DNA of 28,166 bases, from assembly GCA_031422195.1 (NCBI GenBank), contig JANOPZ010000139.1, positions 1 through 28,166 on the forward strand, given 5' to 3'. This document shows positions 23,423-28,166 of this stretch, piece by piece. Origin of the DNA: JALOTE01 sp031422195. Lineage in GTDB: Bacteria; Pseudomonadota; Alphaproteobacteria; Rhizobiales; Rhizobiaceae. The position numbers and the translations under genes were made by a program. Each line of letters opens with the position of its first letter. Position 1 is the first letter of the stretch. The notes beneath the pieces are model-generated. The model was given only the letters and a program-made list of their open reading frames with translations. It ran no database searches and had not been told where the DNA came from.

Positions 23423-24318
23423 CCGCGATCAAGCCCCGCGTCATGCGCCATTTGTTTCAACGCTTTCAAACCCATAGATTGATATTGGAATGGGTTGCGC
23501 ACTGCCGCATCCTGTTCAGCTTCAATCACCAGCCAACCGGAATAATGGTGGTCAGCAGCAATTTTTAAGACCGGCACAAAATCAACGCCGCCTTCAACAT
23601 CGCCAGGCACTGTGAACACGCCGCGCCGCACACCTTCTAGGAATGATAGGTTTTCTTCGCGCACCTGTTTCATTATTGCGGGGCGAACGTTTTTGGCGTG
23701 GATGTGTCTCACCCGGGACATATAGCGTTTTGCAACAGCCTCCGGGTTTCCGCCGCCAAAATAGGTGTGGCCCGTATCAATGCAAAGATAAGTGTGTGGC
23801 CCGGTTGCTGACATCAACGCATCGATCTCGGCTTCGCTTTCAACAATGGTGCCGGTGTGGTGGTGATAGACCATGTGCAGCCCTTGAGCGGCGACATAGG
23901 CGCCTATGGCTTCAACATCTTTACCAAATTTAACCCAATCTTTTTTCGGCAAGACCGGCTTATCATTAACAGCCACTTTGTCATTGCCGTGCACAGAGTT
24001 TGAGGTTTCGCACACAATGCACACCGCGCAGCCCAGCGCTTTTAGCGTATCCAAATGCGGCTGGATCGCACGTTTTTCAGTCTCAACATCATGCGCGAGC
24101 AAATTGAGTGAGTGCCAGCCGGTTGCATACTTCAAACCGCGAAGCTCGAGCACAGCTTTGAGCAAAGGCGCGCGTGTCGGGAATTTATGGCCTTTTTCAA
24201 TGCCGTCAAAACCAATGCGCTGGGTGTCGTTCAAACACTCTTGTAAGCTGATATTGCCGCCCAAAGATTGGTCATCGTCGTTAGACCAAGCAATCGGGTT
24301 TGTGCCATAAAGGATCAT
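23419..24318 (-). CDS. iolE: IolE, 2-keto-myo-inositol dehydratase
   Basis: A 299-residue TIM-barrel enzyme of the IolE family that dehydrates 2-keto-myo-inositol to the trihydroxycyclohexane-1,2-dione. The N-terminus LYGTNPIAWSNDDDQSLGGN, the block RIGFDGIEKGHKFP, and GLHMVYHHHTGTIVE with CIDTGHTYFGGGNPE supply the metal and substrate residues. Length fits. It lies 20 nt after iolD and overlaps the next small gene by 4 nt. The ribosome binding site is weak (GAAAG), suggesting coupling to iolD. Confidence 0.96.
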   Translation of the reverse strand: MILYGTNPIAWSNDDDQSLGGNISLQECLNDTQRIGFDGIEKGHKFPTRAPLLKAVLELRGLKYATGWHSLNLLAHDVETEKRAIQPHLDTLKALGCAVCIVCETSNSVHGNDKVAVNDKPVLPKKDWVKFGKDVEAIGAYVAAQGLHMVYHHHTGTIVESEAEIDALMSATGPHTYLCIDTGHTYFGGGNPEAVAKRYMSRVRHIHAKNVRPAIMKQVREENLSFLEGVRRGVFTVPGDVEGGVDFVPVLKIAADHHYSGWLVIEAEQDAAVRNPFQYQSMGLKALKQMAHDAGLDRG

Positions 24319-24338
24319 GTGAGAGTTCTTTCAATTAA

Positions 24339-26168
24339 TTAGATAAGATTCTGGGTTTTCTGAGCTTTTTTAGCTTTATCGTGTGCGGCCTGCACGGTTT
24401 TGCGCGTGGAAACTTCCGGCACACCAACCTGCCACCACGAGCCGCCATGCGGTGTTGAAGGGTAAGGGTCGCTATCAATTACCACAACATACGGCCCTTT
24501 AATTGACGAACGTTTTGAAAGCGCGGCTTCCAATTCAACAATGGAGGATACTTTTAACGATGTCGCACCCATGGCTGCTGCGTGCGCGGCAAAATTGATT
24601 TGGGGTTGGTTTTCAATGTTGGCATGCGCGTAAAGATTGTTAAATTCTGCGCCACCTGTGTGCATTTGCAACCGGTTGATACAGCCATAGCCACGGTTAT
24701 CGGTAATAACGACGGTAAACGAAATCCCCATCATGGCTGCCGTCGCCATTTCAGAGTTGGCCATCATGTAACTGCCGTCGCCGACCATGCAAATGACATC
24801 GCGTTCCGGTTCCGCCATCTTAATGCCGAGCGCACCGGCGATTTCATAGCCCATGCATGAAAAACCATATTCCATATGGTAAGCGCCGGGGCGCGGTGAT
24901 TTCCAGAGTTTATGGAGTTCGCCCGGCATAGTGCCCGCCGCACCCATCACCACGGTTTCGTTGTGCGAGGAACGCTGCACCGCGCCAACAACTTGCATAT
25001 CTGTTGGTAATGCGTTGCCTTCTGCGGGCGCGTCCGTCAGCGGGTCAACCAGTGCAAACCAAGCCTCTTTCACACCAGCCGTTGGCTTTGGCGCTTTCCA
25101 ACCTTCGAGTGCTTGATGCAACACTGAAAGTGCAATTCCGGCATCGGCGCATAGCGGCACGGCATTGTGTTTCATGGCGTCATACGCCGCGACATTAATG
25201 GAAACCAGTTTGCTGTCTTTGCCTTTGAACAGCGACCATGAGCCCGTGGTAAAATCTTGGAAGCGCGTTCCAACACCGATCACCAAATCGGATTTTCCGC
25301 ATAAGCCATTTGCAGCCGTTGAACCTGATACGCCGACCGGCCCATAATTGAGTGGGTGGTCCCAAGGCAAAGCCGATTTACCGGCTTGTGTTTCCACAAC
25401 AGGAATGCGGAAAGTTTCAGCAAAAAACTGCAAGTTTTCACAAGCATCCGAATAATGCACGCCGCCGCCTGCGAGCAAAACCGGGCGTTTGGCTGCACGA
25501 ATCAGCGCTGCCACATCTTGAACTTCATTCATGTCAGGGTAAGAACGGCGAAAGCCCCAAACCTTGGCGTCAAAAAACGCCTCAGGATAATCATAGGCTT
25601 CGGCCTGTACATCTTGGCAAAATGAAAGTGTTACCGGCCCGCATTCAGCTGGATCGGTTAATACCCGCATCGCGCGCGGCAATGCAGTCAACAACATTTC
25701 AGGCCGTAAAATCCGGTCGAAATAGCGCGACACCGGGCGGAAACAATCGTTCACGGTTGAAGTACCGTCGGAAAAATTTTCGATCTGCTGCAACACAGGG
25801 TCTGGCTGACGGCCCGCAAACACATCGCCGGGAATAAACAGCACCGGCAAACGGTTGACGTGGGCAAGGCCCGCCGCCGTTACCATATTGATTGCGCCCG
25901 GGCCGATGGATGATGTTACGGCCATAAAGCGTTGGCGCTTTAACTGCTTGGCATACGCAATCGCCGCCAACGCCATGGTCTGTTCGTTTTGTCCGCGATA
26001 GGTCGGAAACTCATCACGCACACCATGCAGTGCCTCGCCCATACCAACAACATTACCGTGCCCGAAAATCGCCCAGCAACCGGCAACCAAGCTATCGCCA
26101 TTGACGTTTTTTTGTGCCGCTAAATAGCGAACCATGGCTTGGGCAGCCGTCAAGCGAATTGTCGTCAT
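24339..26168 (-). CDS. iolD: IolD, trihydroxycyclohexane-1,2-dione hydrolase (ThDP enzyme)
   Basis: A 609-residue thiamine-diphosphate enzyme that opens the ring of the inositol-derived dione to 5-deoxy-glucuronate. Signature blocks include YRGQNEQTMALAAIAYAK near the N-terminus (ThDP-activating region), the FAD-like middle domain, and the Mg/ThDP motif GDGSYMMANSEMATAAMM ending in DNRGYGC (from about residue 461). Length fits the family. The ATG directly follows the iolC TGA with no gap, so the two are coupled. Confidence 0.97.
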   Translation of the reverse strand: MTTIRLTAAQAMVRYLAAQKNVNGDSLVAGCWAIFGHGNVVGMGEALHGVRDEFPTYRGQNEQTMALAAIAYAKQLKRQRFMAVTSSIGPGAINMVTAAGLAHVNRLPVLFIPGDVFAGRQPDPVLQQIENFSDGTSTVNDCFRPVSRYFDRILRPEMLLTALPRAMRVLTDPAECGPVTLSFCQDVQAEAYDYPEAFFDAKVWGFRRSYPDMNEVQDVAALIRAAKRPVLLAGGGVHYSDACENLQFFAETFRIPVVETQAGKSALPWDHPLNYGPVGVSGSTAANGLCGKSDLVIGVGTRFQDFTTGSWSLFKGKDSKLVSINVAAYDAMKHNAVPLCADAGIALSVLHQALEGWKAPKPTAGVKEAWFALVDPLTDAPAEGNALPTDMQVVGAVQRSSHNETVVMGAAGTMPGELHKLWKSPRPGAYHMEYGFSCMGYEIAGALGIKMAEPERDVICMVGDGSYMMANSEMATAAMMGISFTVVITDNRGYGCINRLQMHTGGAEFNNLYAHANIENQPQINFAAHAAAMGATSLKVSSIVELEAALSKRSSIKGPYVVVIDSDPYPSTPHGGSWWQVGVPEVSTRKTVQAAHDKAKKAQKTQNLI

Positions 26169-28082
26169 TCACGAACATCCTTCAATCTCAAATCTGGCGC
26201 GGGCTTTATCCCACGTGGCACACAACATCGAATATTTCTCTGCCATGTTTTGGGTTGCCTCACCATCACTGATTGCGCCGGAAAACCAAAGTCTCGCAGC
26301 GTCTGAAAACACACTGCGGCCGACAGCAAACCCTTTAACCAGAGGAAATTGTGACGCAACGTTAAAACTGGCTTCAAGTGCTTCAAAAGGCGAATCCAAA
26401 CCCAATATCACAATGCCACGGCAATAAGGGTCGTGCGCTGTGATGGCTTTGCAGATTTTAGTCCATGCCTTTTCACTTTGTATTGGCTCCAGCTTCCACC
26501 AGTCTGGATAAATACCGAGCTGATAAAACTGGTTGATCAATGTTGCAACAGTATCATCATCAACCAGCCCAACTTTGGACGGGATGATTTCCAGCAAAAA
26601 CTCTAAACAATTGGCGCGTGCAGCTTTGGCCAAACGCAGCACCGTTTGCTCTTGAGCTGCTTGCATATCTGGCGCATCATCTGGATGGCAAAACACTAAG
26701 AGTTTGACAACGTGCTCTTTGGGCCACTCTGCCAAAGCCGAGCCATAATCTTCGCCGATTTCAAGTTGTATCGGTCGCGAGCCGGGCAATTCCACCGGCC
26801 GCCCGATCCAGAGGTCTGATCCGGCAGCTTCAAATAAAGCGTCTTGCCCGAAGCGCCCGTCACATAAGATTCCGTAGCCGTGGCGACCCTTCGCCACCTG
26901 TTTGGCAGCCTTCAAACACAGAAGTTTGAACGCACCAATTTGACACTCATCTGCGCCAGTTTCAGCTGCAAAATCCTCAAACTGTTTCCTATGATCAAAC
27001 GCCAACACGCGCATATCAGGCCAATTGGCAAGGCGGTTGGTTGACCAATGGATTTGTTCGAGCGCTGCATCATGACGCAATGCGGGGTTTTGAATGCCTG
27101 CTTTGAAGAAATATTGCAGCTCTTCCCATGACGGGTAAGCAGGCGCACACCCGTGCCGCGAAACGGCAAATGCGCCGCAAGCATTGGCATATTTCAGGGC
27201 TACCGGCCAAGGCTCATCATCCAGCCAACCTTTAAGCAGCCCGGACATAAAACCATCACCAGCACCCAAAACATTGAATACTTCAATCGGGAAGCCGGGG
27301 CCAGAAATGCCTTCATCAAGCGTTTCGGGAATGGCACTGGCAAATGCCGCCGCGCCCATTGGCCCACGCTTACAAATCAGCGTGGCATGGCTCACGGCCC
27401 GCACGGCCTTCAGCGCCGCAATCGTATCAGTTGTGCCTCCCGCAATATGAAACTCTTCTTCCGTGCCGACAATCATATCAAACAAATGCAAAGTTGATTG
27501 CAACTTGGCTGTTACTTTCGCTGATTCAACAAACCGGCTTTCACCATCGCCATGGCCTGCAAGGCCCCAAAGGTTCGGGCGATAGTCAATATCCAGCGCC
27601 GTGCGCGCATTATGAGCACGCGCCAGTTTCAAAGCCTTCATGACAGCAGCTGCGGTGCGGTTATTGGAAAGATGCGTGCCAGTTACAGTGACGCAGCGCG
27701 CTTCTGCGATAAACCCTTCGTCAATATCATCTTCGCAAAGCGCCATATCTGCACAATTCTCGCGATAGAAAATCAACGGAAACTGCTTTTGATCACGGAT
27801 GCCAAGAAGTACCAAGGCCGTCAATCGTTCCAGATCTGTAACGATACCACGCACATCCACGCCTTCAGCCGCCAATTGCTCGCGGATAAACCGGCCCATA
27901 TGCTCGTCGCCAACACGGGTAATCAATGCTGATTTCAGGCCAAGTCGTGCCGTGCCAACCGCCATATTGGTGGGCGAGCCACCAACATATTTGTTGAACG
28001 AGCGCATATCTTCCAGCCGCCCGCCCACTTGAGCGCCGTAAAGATCCACCGATGAGCGGCCAATAGTGATAACATCAAGCAC
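26169..28082 (-). CDS. iolC: IolC fused to a DUF2090 domain: 5-dehydro-2-deoxygluconokinase/aldolase-like protein
   Basis: A 637-residue fusion. Residues about 1-325 are a PfkB-family kinase (GGSPTNMAVGTARLG near 34; catalytic GAGDGF, D276) that phosphorylates 5-dehydro-2-deoxy-gluconate. Residues about 335-637 form the DUF2090 domain, a TIM-barrel related to class I aldolases and thought to cleave the phosphorylated product; this fusion is usual in Alphaproteobacteria. The start is GTG 28082, with AAGGG 7-8 nt upstream on the minus strand. A tandem 30-bp repeat overlaps the start and duplicates this ribosome binding site and GTG. It is the first iol gene in the window; the promoter may lie beyond the right edge. 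Confidence 0.96.
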   Translation of the reverse strand: MLDVITIGRSSVDLYGAQVGGRLEDMRSFNKYVGGSPTNMAVGTARLGLKSALITRVGDEHMGRFIREQLAAEGVDVRGIVTDLERLTALVLLGIRDQKQFPLIFYRENCADMALCEDDIDEGFIAEARCVTVTGTHLSNNRTAAAVMKALKLARAHNARTALDIDYRPNLWGLAGHGDGESRFVESAKVTAKLQSTLHLFDMIVGTEEEFHIAGGTTDTIAALKAVRAVSHATLICKRGPMGAAAFASAIPETLDEGISGPGFPIEVFNVLGAGDGFMSGLLKGWLDDEPWPVALKYANACGAFAVSRHGCAPAYPSWEELQYFFKAGIQNPALRHDAALEQIHWSTNRLANWPDMRVLAFDHRKQFEDFAAETGADECQIGAFKLLCLKAAKQVAKGRHGYGILCDGRFGQDALFEAAGSDLWIGRPVELPGSRPIQLEIGEDYGSALAEWPKEHVVKLLVFCHPDDAPDMQAAQEQTVLRLAKAARANCLEFLLEIIPSKVGLVDDDTVATLINQFYQLGIYPDWWKLEPIQSEKAWTKICKAITAHDPYCRGIVILGLDSPFEALEASFNVASQFPLVKGFAVGRSVFSDAARLWFSGAISDGEATQNMAEKYSMLCATWDKARARFEIEGCS

Positions 28083-28143
28083 GGCAAAACCCTTAGAACT
28101 GTGCTAAAGCACGGCAAAACCCTTAGAACTGTGCTAAAGCACG
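28077..28143. repeat. Tandem 30-bp repeat at the iolC start, with operator-like inverted repeats
   Basis: A 30-bp unit is repeated exactly, about 2.2 copies. Each unit junction contains the inverted repeat GTGCTAAAGCAC (28101-28112 and 28131-28142), and a half-site AAGCAC overlaps the iolC start codon at 28077-28082. The copies are 30 bp apart, about three helical turns. On the minus strand each copy carries AAGGG followed by GTGCTT; the upstream one reads GTG CTT TAG, a two-codon frame. Suggests tandem operators or a recent duplication. Confidence 0.75.
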
Positions 28144-28166
28144 TCATTCCAAATACATATTTATTG

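Noticed and set aside
28077..28143. A possible CRISPR array
   Set aside because: The 30-bp units are directly adjacent with no spacers and overlap the iolC start.

Overview
The window looks like a chromosomal segment of an alphaproteobacterium, most likely of the order Rhizobiales (Hyphomicrobiales). Four things point there: a soluble NAD-type formate dehydrogenase operon (fdsGBA-fdhD-fdsD), an inositol operon with the kinase-DUF2090 fusion form of IolC, an alpha-2-macroglobulin with an N-terminal PAN/Apple domain, and short palindromic intergenic elements of the kind common in Rhizobiales. By eye the G+C content is near 50%, which would be low for soil rhizobia and fits some marine lineages. 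The genus is not determined. I saw no rRNA, tRNA, insertion sequence, phage gene or CRISPR array.

Layout from left to right. (1) 1-1895, minus: 5' part of an alpha-2-macroglobulin-like envelope protein that runs off the left edge. (2) 2124-4346, plus: an enlarged MFS transporter of the metabolite:H+ symporter type, followed by a strong terminator. (3) 4415-11489: a sugar-catabolism region with a GH4 alpha-galactosidase (melA) and a coupled small membrane protein, a divergent MelR-like AraC regulator, a UxaA-family dehydratase, an aldo/keto reductase, an RbsD/FucU mutarotase and a ribokinase-family kinase. (4) 11465-13098, minus: MsrPQ, periplasmic repair of methionine sulfoxide. (5) 13253-14713, plus: a divergent Mpl-like Mur ligase. 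(6) 14717-21419, minus: a HlyU-family protein and the formate dehydrogenase operon. (7) 21528-28082, minus: a tightly overlapping operon iolC-iolD-iolE-orf66-iolB, with a LysR-type regulator gene starting 3 nt after iolB.

How the parts may work together. The iol genes would convert 2-keto-myo-inositol through the trihydroxycyclohexanedione and 5-deoxyglucuronate to the phosphorylated ketogluconate and its cleavage products. The inositol dehydrogenase, IolA, the inositol transporter and the repressor are not in the window. The LysR gene sits between iol and fds, and a perfect LysR-type inverted repeat lies just upstream of fdsG, so the regulator probably controls formate oxidation while being transcribed at least partly from the iol promoter. 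The galactoside/fucose-like region holds a hydrolase, regulator, mutarotase, dehydrogenase, dehydratase and kinase, but no dedicated transporter except possibly the MFS protein at 2124.

Most notable signals: the MFS protein with an Ala-rich, coiled-coil-like loop and an extra hydrophobic pair; the palindromic element translated within the N-terminus of FdhD; an inverted pair of elements between fdsA and fdsB whose hairpin stems differ by compensatory changes; three CTCACA half-sites at exact 21-bp steps between msrP and the Mur ligase; the tandem 30-bp operator-like repeat at the iolC start; and a Mur ligase paralogue that lacks several canonical motifs.
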